Of a stretch of 64,000 nt of DNA, positions 54,001 through 64,000 are shown in pieces (positions within the stretch are counted from its first letter, which is position 1; the number at the start of each line of letters is the position of its first letter). Origin of the DNA: Setaria digitata (lineage: Eukaryota > Nematoda > Chromadorea > Rhabditida > Setariidae). A model generated the notes under the pieces. That model worked only from the letters and a program-made list of their open reading frames with translations, had not been told where the DNA came from and made no database searches. The translations under genes were made by a program, and so were the position numbers. The stretch is taken from the NCBI GenBank assembly GCA_003640385.1, contig RCAB01000005.1, positions 310,001-374,000 of the forward strand. The letters run 5' to 3'.

Positions 54001-56823
54001 ACCTGTAGAAGTGCTGGTGCTCGAGCAGCTATAATGAACCGACAAGTCAAGAAAGTTTCATTTTCACGTGAAAAGACAGTGACGTCACTATTGTTTTCAG
54101 TAAAACGCATCAAATCATCTGCCAGTTGCTCCAAACTATGCAACTGCAAGAAAAGTTTATATTCTCTCAGCATTAAAAACTACCTGCGTGATGTAAGATT
54201 CTGTTCAATACAAGTGCAAAAAAAAAATTCTCACCTAGTATATTAAGGTCGTACCTCAGAAAAAAAAGTAAACAAATAAAATCAAATTAAAACACGAATT
54301 AGTATCACAAAATAATGCATATACTCCCGTTACCTGTTGTGCTTATTTTATAAGAGCTAACGCACCTTACGCACACATACTCCTGCGTGCTTCAGGATCT
54401 CTTCGGTACTCTGAACGTTTTTTTTAAGCACTGTATGCATATCTTGCTTTTCATCTCGAGTTTTGAAAACATTAAGAAAATTCTCCTGAAAATTCACTTT
54501 TGAGGAAATTATCAGGTCGGATTTTTAAAATAATTTCACTTATATATCATGCATCTATAACGAAAGGAAAAGGCTAGAAAACAGCAAAACTATTTAGAAG
54601 TGAAAATTAATGTCCCGATAGAGAATAATACCTGAAAGCTCCAAATCCACAAGTAATATAAGATTTGCTTCTTTAAAATGCATAAAATGGAAGACAATTT
54701 GAATCAATGCAGGAAATAGCAACCTGGACTCGTTCAATAACTGCACACTTGCATGAGCGTGGCTCAAGTTCTACAAATGAAAACGATCGTGGACGTTGTT
54801 TTTCGCATCGAATTTTAATTGGGATTGGATTTTGCGGCAAATCTTGTGTTTCATTATATGGTTCGCTGTAACAAAGAAAACAAGCAATTTCATACATACA
54901 TATATATATATAGATTTATATATATATAGATTTATATATAGATTTGATTTATTTTTTTACATATATATATATATTGCAACCTGCACTCGTTCAATAAATG
55001 CGCACTTACATGAATTTATGAAATTATTGCAATTACTTGCCAGATATATTCGACTACAAATACTAAGAAATAGATTAACACAAAATAGAGCACCGTAAAG
55101 AAGAGGTTGAAATTATTTCTAAGTGTAAAATATTTCTTAAGATCAAAAAGCTTAATAAATAGAACATAAGACAGGAATTGCTTTACAAACAAAGAAGAAT
55201 TTGACAAACAAGAACCTTCCATTCGAACTCATGCTGGCAGAAAGTGCTGTCGCTAAGTTCATTTGTTCAAGGAATAATGAACGCGGTTCCTTAATAAATT
55301 GGTTACAACGCCTTTTTGTTTCTAATTTCGGTTCCATCCGCCTGAAAGCACAGAAAAAAAAATCGCAAATTTAAAAGCAAATTGATTCTTACGCTACTGA
55401 AGTCGTAAATTAATTTGCTGCTTCAAGTTTTGCAATCTAGCCAGAATTAGTTATTGCGTTCTCCAAAATAAATACAAAAATGCAAATTAAAATAAAATAA
55501 ATTGTACTTTGTATGTGCTGTGCCATTTCGCTTCTTCACTTCTGCAATCTTTGTTTGAGTATCAAATAATAATAAAAGACTGTTAGGATTAACGTGGTAC
55601 TTTTTACCACATCGTTTAGCATGCGCTGAACGAAACTGAAAAATCCAGTTATTTCGGATCATTCCCCCTGCAGTTATGAAAATAAACTAACATTGTAATA
55701 CTTTCACTACCACATGAGGCGAAGCTCAGTAAACTAAAATTTATAATTTCTGAGCTAATGGAGCTTGGCATCAGTGATGGTAAACCATTACATTTTGAAT
55801 CCCATTACAATTAATTGCAAATACTTATTGGAATGATATTTTATTTCCATACAAAAACAATGTATACAATTAATTTTATGGATAACCATGACTGATTTCA
55901 TTTTAATTTCTCCACGTCGAATTAAAAGTTTACAAATATTTTGCTTGATCAAAAACCTACTGGTCCTGGCTCTGTGGGCTCACCACATATAGGGCAATCT
56001 ACCGTTTTCTTCCACTTTTCCTTTTTCGTTTCATATTTGTTGTATGCTTCTTGTTGATCCAAACAATTATTGACATGCAACGATCTTCGTAGTTCATCCA
56101 AATGTTTCAAATCCTTTAATGTATTTAAAGCTCAATTTTGCTGAAATCTTAAGAATTATTCGATTTTGCAAAGCTTTCTTTGAATAAACAACAGTTAAAT
56201 GATATGTACCAAAAAGTAATCCATCCAATTCATGCCTGCTGAAATGTGTTAATTTCCAGATGGATGACTGTCTAGCAAAAGCAAAAACCATACAGTGTTT
56301 AATACGAGAGCAAATATTAGTAATGTAGTAAACGATTCATTTTAATGAATAGGGAGATAGGCGATACGATATTAATGTGAGAAAATATTTCTATACTAGG
56401 TGCAAATGATCAATAAGACTTACTTTACTGCACACGAAGCATCTGTCTTTATCGCCACCTGGTAAGAGATAATCACTTTTAATTACTTCCCTTGAGATAA
56501 TTTCGCTCTCCGATTTGTATTTTAGTTTCCTAAAAATTGCTTAGCTTCACTTTTTTCAAATCATATATTCTATGGGACATCGCAATCACTGTTTTTTGAC
56601 CACAAAGATATTTCCAGTCTTTTGCACTTGGATTTATGATTAAATTAAATCAGAATTTACGATACCTTCACTTGTTTCGTACTATCAGTCGAAATGAGGT
56701 GTGACCAACCATTTATAGCGAACACTTACACCAGCTGTACTGTTCCCATTTCCCTTCTTCGCATATTCAATAAAATTACCTGGTAGGTTTAAGCGATTCC
56801 TCTATAAAATCTGAGTCATCCAT
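51060..56823 (-). CDS. him-18: SLX4/HIM-18 structure-specific nuclease scaffold
   Basis: Fourteen exons join in phase to 889 codons plus stop: 56780-56823, 56424-56529, 55961-56113, 55508-55635, 55216-55341, 54724-54865, 54366-54485, 54003-54143, 53759-53814, 52432-53551, 52074-52161, 51630-51826, 51420-51518 and 51060-51209. Two UBZ4 zinc fingers are visible (C45-C48-H63-C67 and C90-C93-H106-C110), then a BTB domain (about residues 270-345), a long acidic and serine-rich linker in exon 10, a SAP motif (about 700-742, with ELARFGVRPLGKKRAIALLK) and the C-terminal SLX1-binding domain (about 808-889, with PKKALMEILDRLHVTF). SLX4 is the nuclear platform for SLX1, MUS81-EME1 and XPF-ERCC1 in crosslink repair and Holliday-junction resolution; C. 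elegans him-18 is its ortholog. The start is the first ATG of the only frame that splices into UBZ4-1. The symbol is by orthology. Confidence 0.93.
54892..54975. repeat. TA-rich microsatellite in a him-18 intron
   Basis: The stretch is made of (TA)n runs broken by GATT spacers. It separates exon 6 from its partial copy and may have mediated the duplication. Confidence 0.8.
54981..55062 (-). other. him-18: Candidate alternative exon 6' of him-18
   Basis: This 82 nt segment has an acceptor (TTTCTTAG), an open frame of 27 codons, and a donor (CAG|GTTGCA). Its phases (2 in, 0 out) equal those of exon 6 (54724-54865). Its last 11 codons encode SCKCAFIERVQ, against SCKCAVIERVQ at the end of exon 6, with 29 of 33 bases identical and the donor context shared. 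Including both exons in one mRNA would shift the frame into a stop, so use would have to be mutually exclusive. It could instead be a decaying duplicate. Confidence 0.5.
55961..56529 (-). other. him-18: UBZ4 zinc finger 1 and first half of finger 2 in HIM-18
   Basis: Exon 2 ends with CFVCSK. Exon 3 opens with the helix LDELRRSLHVNNCLD and ends with CPICGEPTEPGP, and exon 4 then supplies HAKRC (55508-55635). Each finger is therefore split by a phase-0 intron between its cysteine pair and its His-Cys pair. UBZ4 fingers bind ubiquitin chains and recruit SLX4 to damage. Confidence 0.88.
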
Positions 56824-57762
56824 ACGGACAGTTCTAACCAACGGCCAATAATCAGTAATGAACTGCGCTATAACTACAACGTTTGAATTAATTCAGACGA
56901 CAGGCAATATAAGCAATGGGTATATATTTTTACCTGTCAGGTTAGAACAGAAGGTATAGAATATTACGCTGGAGTAACCGTAAAAGATGGACTAAACTAA
57001 AATATCTTTCACATTCCAGATAGTCCACGGAATATTTTGGAGGCCGAACACAAATCTTTCGGATTCGCAGATTTCAGTTCTATGTACAAAAGACCGCACA
57101 AAATACAGTAACTTAATCTTCATGAGTCAAAGCACATCTAAATGCATAGAATTTATGAAGAGGGGAATAGGAAACAAAGGAACCGTCAATTTTAGAAAAA
57201 TATCAACCCTTGTAATTTCAGTGTCGATTTGGACGAGCCATCACAAACCACTCGGTCCCTATTGGCTAGGGACGTCGTCGAGGAAAAGACCTGGGTGGAT
57301 TTCTTGTGAGTTGAAATGGGTTCAGGTGTTGGTGTTTCTTGTGGCTAGTTTCTTGTCGCTTATTTGTAGATGAACAAGAACATCGCAGGAACCTTTCAGT
57401 GAGATTTTCACTAAGGGTCTTTACTCCGAGGGAAGTTTTCACTAGCGATAGTGTGACGATAAGGCATTAGATAGATTTATTGTTGATAAATAATCAGTGT
57501 TCCAGTAATTAACTCAGTCCTCAGTGGATGGATACTTTCAGCGAGTACAGCCTTCTCGTTCCAGTTGCTTAATAATATTTGCAGTAATAGGTATGACGAG
57601 AAGCACTTGGACGATTTATTCCGCGGTTATGAGAACAACAAGCCGAATGGCGACGGACACCGCTACTTTTAGCTGAAACTGTATTCATGCAAGAAACAAG
57701 GATGTTGCAAGTGAAACATCCCATGATTATAAATTTATCATTTCCAATGGAAATTCAAGAAA
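56824..57762. other. Intergenic region between him-18 and the orphan gene
   Basis: No recognisable exon on either strand. It should contain the him-18 promoter and the 3' UTR of the orphan gene. A plus-strand open frame at 57122-57373 shows no features. Confidence 0.5.
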
Positions 57763-60700
57763 CTAAAATTGAAAGGCTGGACGACGGGGTAAAAGTTGAA
57801 AAAATCGTTTCGAAGGTCTTGCTCTTCTATACCGGTCCCTTTTATCAACCGTTTGGATATGCGCAGCAGATGTGTGAAGCGGAGTGACATGTAAGTGATG
57901 TTTTTCACTGAGTTCTTTGTCATCCACCGCATTTTTAGAATTTAAGTGGAGAAAATTTATACCATTGCGAGAGTTATGAGAAGCAAATCTCCCACAGCCG
58001 CGGCACTTTGTAATGTCGTGCGTTGACCAATTCCAATGACTTGGTCCAGCAGTTGAGTGTACGATGCGTCCACATCCAGTTTTACGATGGTGGTCCGATG
58101 TCCTATGTAACACTCGGTTTGGAGCTTGGTGTTTTTTAGCTGAAGTTCAGTAATATTTATTACTGGAAATTGAAGCCCTGTGTCCATTTGCCAGCTCCTG
58201 ATATATTAAATAAAAGGTTGTTTATTGTAATGTAGTGACTTCTTAAAATTGCTTTCTCTGGTAAGCTTTTTAAAACTTGAGCAAATGAATACGCCTGTAA
58301 TGGGATCAAGCGGTACCGTTAACAATGATTGCTTTTACATGAGGGAGCTGTCCACTTGGTGATCCAAAGATTTCTTTACAAATGCATTTTTGACGGGAAT
58401 ACTCCTGAGGTTTATGAAAGGTAAGAAGCTAAACAAAACTGCAGGAGTATATCATTTAAAGAGCACATGCTCCAGTGTTTTCATTTAAATGAGGAGGTTT
58501 TTGTCGCTAATTTAATTAATTGAAGGCCCAAGTACTGCAATTTAAAATATGTGCATGATGCTGCAGAAATGTAGTCCTGATATCAAAATGCTTTAAAATT
58601 TTTTTGAAATAACAGTGAGGACAATTGACAAATGTTTTTTTTTTCGGATTTCAAAGAAGAAATTTGGATTTTCAAAATAGAGCTTTGATAAGTTGCTTCC
58701 TTGAGGCAATAATTGGAAAAGATTTCTAAAAACCATTTATTTGGAATAATGTGATCTAAGGCGGTCCATGCGATGGGTTTTCCTTGCAAGGTTTTCCTTC
58801 ATTGTAAAATGAGGAAGTAGGAAATGATAAGTGTGACGTCAGATTACATCACCAGGTGTATAAGAGACCGATGACTCAAAAAGGAAGCGTTATCCTCAGC
58901 TGTTAAAAATGTTATTCAAAATCAGATAAATCAATCTACAAAACACAAAGCTAACTTTTGGGTCAGTTAATTGCCTTTGTTCTTGTTGATAGTTCGACTT
59001 TGAGTGTTGGATTCCCTCTTGACACATTATAAACTGAAAAATGGACGACTTTGTTTTCAAAACATTTCTCAGCCAAGCAGAAAGAGGACTTCCCAACCTG
59101 TTAACCCAACTGTCACATTTGCAAGTCCAGACCAATTCTTTTTTTAGTCGATCACCAATAATATTTTGAAAAACATTCTGAGTTAAAACAAACGCTTCGG
59201 GATGTTTGAGTCTTCTCATCTTCTCTAATCTTTGGTGACTCATTTACATTTCTTCTCTCTATTTTTGCTGTTTCACAGTTATGCATTTTACGGACATTAC
59301 TGCAACATGGGCCCTTTTTCTAAAAAATTTTTGAAATAAACTTTTAAAATAGATTCTCGAAAACTAGGTAGTTTTTGGCACAGATTAAAAATAATGCTAG
59401 TTTAAAAGTGTAATAAGGCAAGATCATTAGGCCATGAAGAAGTAGGCTATTCTTGTTTCGTTTCAACCAGTGTCCTTCCCAAATGAGTGAGTGGAATTGT
59501 CGCCTACCACGTTATTTCGAACATCAGTACGTCGTTGACATCCGGTTGCACTGGAAAGTACGGAATGACGTGGACATGGCTTGGTGACACGTTCAGTGCA
59601 ATACTGAGATGTGGTTTCAGCACAGTGTCTCCCGCTCAACTGGTTCCCATAACATTTTAGCGCACGAATTTCCTTATTTTTTATGCGGTGCTGGCACTTT
59701 TGAGAATCTTTTTCAGTCGTTTTGGATTTTTGCAGTGCCTCATTGCCCTGTGAAACGTTGGAAAGGAGTTGTAAGTGTGTGCCGCAAATATTATCTTTCC
59801 CATCGAGAGTTCTCGGACGATCATTACCACCGACTAATTCTTTCCAGCTGTTTAGTCCCGAACTGGCAACACTTCCCTCTCCGATTACATTTTGCGAAGC
59901 TCTCATAATCGGTCCCAATGAATTCAGTTCTGGTCCATTTAGCGTTTTTAGCTGTTCGTAATTCTCACGACTACAATAGTCCTTTGATAGGTCCATTCTT
60001 TCATTAGCGTACTCATTACCCGTTCTTATATCATCGATCTGTAAAAATGAATTAGCAGAATAATGCTGTTCTGATTAGGCTAGTCTGCAAATGGCCAGTA
60101 CAACGAAGCAGACTAAATGGGAAGTTACTTTCCCTCCTGCCTTCCAAAGCCTCTGCCTAATTCATAATTTTGTATGTATTTTTCTTTTAAATTTCAGTTG
60201 CTTGCAATAAATTCATACTTCTTGCTTTAGATCATCAAGACTGAAACTATTAGATAATTCCACAGTCCCTAGCAGAATGGATTAATTTGGTTCATTAAGA
60301 AATTTAGACTTTTTTCATTCATTTCAAAACAAGTTGATAATGAAATAAAGCAGTTAAAACTTCGGTCTCCGTTAAAGCGATGCTTTCCGTTTTTTTTTTT
60401 TTTTTTTGTTTAATTAAGGCGAGATTCACAATGGGTCCAGTAATAGTCTTAGAAAAAAGGAAAAAAAAAACAAGACACCATTTTAACGATCTGCTGCAAA
60501 ATTGAAAATGTGAAGATCAGCTGTAATCTCGAACTACGGTAGCAGTAGTAACATTGACATCACTATTTCGGTTATATTTAATAAGCTGAACAAACTTGTG
60601 AACCCATCGATTATTAGCAGTTAACAATATACAGCTGTACGGGGTCACCGCTCATCACCAAACTATGAAGCATCAATAATATATCGAATAGTTTTCCAAA

Positions 60701-61091
60701 TTTTTATTTGGAAGGATTGGAGTTTTTCTAATTTAAATTGCATATGAAATCTGTCATCAGCCTTCAAGGAAAATATCCATATGGAAAGAATTTTATCTTA
60801 TTACATGAGATACCTGGAACAAATTTTTAAAAAAAAAGTTCTATATGGATTTTTTAGTAAATAATGAAAAGTTGCAGGTCGAAGATCACGAAAGACGAAG
60901 GTAACATATTACAATACAGACCTCATCATTTCATTTGCCAAAATTCCAAGCATCCAGAGGGAAACAAAGCGAACTGATTTATCGCGGAGCTCAATAATGA
61001 CAATATCACTAATTCTATGTAAGGTCATGAGAGTCGAGAATTTCCTCCTAACCGAAAATGATGAATCTTGCATGTGATGGTGATTTTTCAT
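57763..61091 (-). CDS. Uncharacterised six-exon gene, Cys/His-rich C-terminal half
   Basis: I do not recognise the family. Six exons fit together in phase with proper GT-AG sites: 60918-61091, 59468-60038, 59156-59267, 58956-59097, 58317-58404 and 57763-58139. They total 1,464 nt, that is 487 codons plus stop. The N-terminal 58 residues have a hydrophobic block (SDIVIIELRD, RFVSLWMLGILANEMM) that could be a small folded domain. The middle is polar, rich in Asn, Ser and Lys. The C-terminal half has spaced cysteines and histidines (VCFNSEC, CIC, GCG, CRGCG) with a basic tail (RDRYRRARPSKR). It might bind zinc or nucleic acid, but that is inference. The ATG is preceded by an in-frame TAG and, 22 nt upstream, by a TTTACAG that could be a trans-splice acceptor. 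The first donor (TCT|GTATTG) is the weakest junction, and one intron is only 58 nt. Confidence 0.6.
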
Positions 61092-61702
61092 CTTGCCTCT
61101 ATGGCACTAAACACTGTAAAGATACACATCTAGTCAAAATCAGGAAAATCGAATAGTTTTGCTTTCCAACTTGGCAATTTAATGAACCGGAGAATTCTCC
61201 CTCGGTACCGCTTATTAATGGCTCTTCAACCTTATATCCTAATGTTTCTGCAAACTTATTGAATTTCGATTCTGTAAAGCAGTAGAATCTCCTCCCGAGT
61301 GCTATCCTTACGTTAAATCATTAGAAATTGTAAACAGATTTTAAGAAGTAAAAAAGTAACAAGCTGTTTAAGGAAGTCAGCTTTTTGGTGGGTGACGAAG
61401 TTCATAGAAAATGAAACGTAATGTGATTGCTGTCTTCAAGTAAACAGTCCCAAAGGTTTGAGTGCCTTTATCGTGAAGATGAATCGAGGAAGGCTCAAAT
61501 CAAACTGGCTGACATTGCAGAATCACATTCTCGCAGAAGAACTGTCACATTCTGCTAAATAATATCAAATATTTTCAGGAAAGGCATTAAAAGTAATTCG
61601 TAATCATACCGATGACATGATATCTAAACATTTTTTTTTAAAAAAAACATGAGTTTTTACGCAGAACAGTTCCTGTTAAGAGTATAGAACTTCCAGAAGC
61701 AC
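61092..61702. other. Intergenic spacer upstream of the orphan gene
   Basis: This spacer of about 0.6 kb separates the Rho GEF stop from the orphan ATG. I see nothing in it besides the candidate acceptor near 61114. The spacing would be long for a typical nematode operon. Confidence 0.5.
61114..61115 (-). promoter_or_regulatory. Candidate spliced-leader acceptor of the orphan gene
   Basis: The minus strand reads CTTTACAG ending at 61114, 22 nt upstream of the ATG at 61091. Nematode genes often receive a spliced leader at such an outron acceptor. It could also be the end of a cis intron with a non-coding first exon. Confidence 0.3.
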
Positions 61703-63505
61703 CTAAGCAGACCAAAACAACAAGTGATTCACAGCATCATCAATTTCACGTTTTTCGCCGTCCACTTGTGGAGCACCACTATCGAACCCTTCGCCACCAC
61801 TTACTACGAACATCTGAAGGAAGATTCCACCTTATGAAGTTACGGATGAAGAATGTAGCTTAAACAATAGCAGGAAATTATCACCTGTTCAATTTGCTGC
61901 AATGTAGGAGCACTGAGTGACATTCGTCGACGGCGTAAATCGAAAAAGGGTAATGCGGTAGCCGAAACAGCAGTCAGAAACCTGCAAGGCCCGATATGTC
62001 CTGGCTGGCACACTGAAACAAAGACTATTGGAAACGTTTATCAATCAACCAATGAAAGCATTACGCTGACAAGGAACTAATAATTCAGTAATTTCAAGAT
62101 ACTTTCAAAATATTCATTTAAAAGTTGATCTAATGTTTAAGATTAGTGCTGAAGATCCAGTGAATAGCACTCGTATCAGACCAAGGATTGGATCTATCTT
62201 GATTTGCTAACGAGTGAATGTTGACAAATAAGCCATTAGCGCCTTCTGTTGAGCAAGCATGTAAATATGTTACCTATCATCTGCATTTTCATCTCTAATT
62301 CTATTTCTTTTCGTTGGCTTGTTTAAACATCAGTTGTACGCATGATTCTATGTTTCGACTTATACAGCTTTAAATTTGTCGACATAATTAATGAAATTAT
62401 TAACACACCAGTGAAAGACGGTGTCCAATTTGATATTTTGTTGTTAGAAATGGCTGTATTGATAATAATACCAGCAGAAGTACCAATCCAAAGTCGATTA
62501 TTACAGCATAAAAGTGATGTTATTCTCAGACAGTTCATCTTATGTTTGCGAATGATATCTTCATTACCTATGGACAAAATGAATTTAAAAAGTTGGAATT
62601 CCACAGCGTTCTATGCTTACTTAAGCAGTTTTATTAATTAAGCAGCTTTATGAGTTCAAAAATTGAAACTGAGGAAAGCACATCAGATCATGAGACTAAT
62701 TCTTTGAGAATGAAACCAAGTTACCTGATAAAGCTTTATTGACGACATGTGAAATACTGAACTCCTGTTGGCAGTCCAGAGTAAACGCATTAATTACTTT
62801 AACAATTGATGATTTATTCATAGCCACAAAAATTGTTGAGCCCATGACGGCCAAACAAACTACTGTTTCCATTACACTTGTGCTGACTGTTGATTGTTTC
62901 TTCAAAAAGTCAATTATTATCATTTGTTTTAATTTCGAGCTATTTCATTAGTGGAATCCAGAGATATTTTAAAAATGAAACCTAAAACAGCTTTTACGAA
63001 AACCTAATTTGTTTTAAGAGAGGAGAAGGAGAATCTTGGCGTAGGATGACCTTGAAGAGTTGTGCACAGTCAAATGATAAATTTTACTATATTCTCTCTT
63101 AACTATCCTCTTTCATTCAAATTGAAAATATATCATTGTTATCAGAAAGCCAGAAAGCGGAACTTCACCTTCCTTAATCAAAGATGACAGGCGTTGTCTG
63201 AATCGTAAGGGTTCAGAAAAGAAAAAAGATCTAAATGATTCTCCAAGCAGCAAAAATATGAAGTTTTCCGGACGAATTTGATCCTTCCTTCTCAGAAATT
63301 CTCAGAAATGAACTTCAATACTTAAACCAAACACAAACCTCAATTTCCAAGCTGGAAGCATTCAACAGATAAAGTGAATTGCCAGATGCAAAACAAAGTC
63401 TTGAAGCCGCGATGCCCATAGGTTTCAACCGTCTACGACAGTCTACCTGAACTGTTCTCGGATTATCTAAATCCCAGGTACCCTCTGAAAGGAAGACAAT
63501 CGCCA
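61703..63505 (-). CDS. ARHGEF17-like Rho GEF, C-terminal propeller (partial)
   Basis: Five 3' exons are in phase: 63339-63505, 62725-62899, 62409-62567, 61885-62012 and 61703-61813 (stop TAG at 61703-61705). They encode about 245 residues that match, in order, the C-terminal WD40-like part of ARHGEF17: EGTWDLDNPRTVQVD, ASRLCFASGNSLYLLNASSL, GNEDIIRKHKMNCLRITSLL, NRLWIGTSAGIIINT, GHIGPCRFLTAVS and MFVVSGGEGF ending DDAVNHLLFWSA. ARHGEF17 activates Rho through a DH-PH module near the membrane and actin. That module and the N-terminus lie beyond the right edge. The JIP3/UNC-16 propeller is related, but the DIIRKHK..CLRIT block and the NHLLFW ending favour ARHGEF17. Confidence 0.88.
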
Positions 63506-64000
63506 CTGTACCAAACAGCGTTAAACATACCACTGACCCATCATTCTATCTCTTGCCTAGTGGCCCCTTATTCAGATGGATTCAGTCCTGGCAGTCACTA
63601 AACGAAAGTATTTTTTATCTTTCATCCCCTTTCGAGTTAATTTCCACATGGTCTCCTCCCTATTGCCGCAATTCATCACCCTATTTTGTAGAAGAATTTG
63701 TGTTCATATTAGAATATTAACAGTCTGAAAATTTGTGTTCATATTAGAATATCAGGATGAAATATGCCAATTGGAAAGGAAGATGTTATCAGTTCTATCA
63801 AATCAATTAAACNATTGGATGAAATATGCCAATTGGAAAGGAAGATGTTATCAGTTCTATCAAATCAATTAAACCTTTATTTCTTTGAAAGTGTAATAAT
63901 TGAGTATGTGAGCTTGATGAAATCGAAACGAAAACTTTTTCTTCCAAATAAACGATATCATCCACCGGCATTGGAAGTCTAGCCATCCTTTCACAAGCTT
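63506..64000. other. Right-edge region with an assembly gap
   Basis: This should be intron of the Rho GEF gene. I found no further exon before the window ends. It contains the N at 63813 and duplicated sequence around it, so an exon could be missing or damaged here. Confidence 0.5.
63695..63874. repeat. Second unresolved contig join with direct repeats
   Basis: A single N at 63813 is flanked by two perfect 58 bp copies (63755-63812 and 63817-63874). Just upstream a 23 bp sequence also occurs twice (63695-63717 and 63730-63752). The 58 bp pair is best read as unmerged contig overlap. Confidence 0.85.

Noticed and set aside
61703..63505. Assignment as the JIP3/UNC-16 propeller
   Set aside because: The propeller is related, but the IIRKHK..CLRIT block, the GTSAG motif and the NHLLFW C-terminus fit ARHGEF17 better.
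63764..63982. Plus-strand open frame across the N at 63813
   Set aside because: It exists only because the 58 bp contig overlap is duplicated, and it contains an unknown residue.

Overview
The window is AT-rich eukaryotic DNA with many short introns. Acceptors are mostly of the TTTCAG type and donors of the GTAAG/GTRAG type. The proteins are metazoan, and this gene style plus a ryanodine receptor close to UNC-68 suggests a nematode. A spirurid or filarial-type draft assembly is my best guess, but the species is an inference. Two single-N gaps with duplicated flanks show that this is a draft scaffold.

All five genes I can support lie on the minus strand. From left to right they are: (1) a synaptotagmin-type tandem C2 protein, 3039-4516; (2) a complete ryanodine receptor, unc-68, 6936-48229, about 41 kb and roughly 100 small exons; (3) a complete SLX4/HIM-18 DNA-repair scaffold, 51060-56823, 14 phase-consistent exons, 889 codons; (4) an unrecognised but fully phase-consistent six-exon gene, 57763-61091, 487 codons; (5) the C-terminal part of an ARHGEF17-like Rho GEF, 61703-63505, whose catalytic DH-PH part lies beyond the right edge. 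The stretch 1-3038 has no gene I can support.

unc-68 dominates the window. Its start methionine, MIR and RIH region, three SPRY regions, four RyR repeats, paired EF-hands, transmembrane segments, GGGIGDE selectivity filter and C-terminal tail are all present with no visible break. It would form the Ca2+ release channel of the sarcoplasmic/endoplasmic reticulum. The neighbouring synaptotagmin-like gene is also in Ca2+ signalling, but the two are separate genes and a functional link is only inference. HIM-18 acts in genome maintenance and the Rho GEF in cytoskeletal signalling.

The most novel points are the orphan gene between him-18 and the Rho GEF, a duplicated phase-matched alternative exon inside him-18, a GC-AG intron in unc-68, two textbook EF-hand loops in the RyR, and a very long intron pair around one unc-68 exon. 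I found no tRNA, rRNA, CRISPR or transposon gene.
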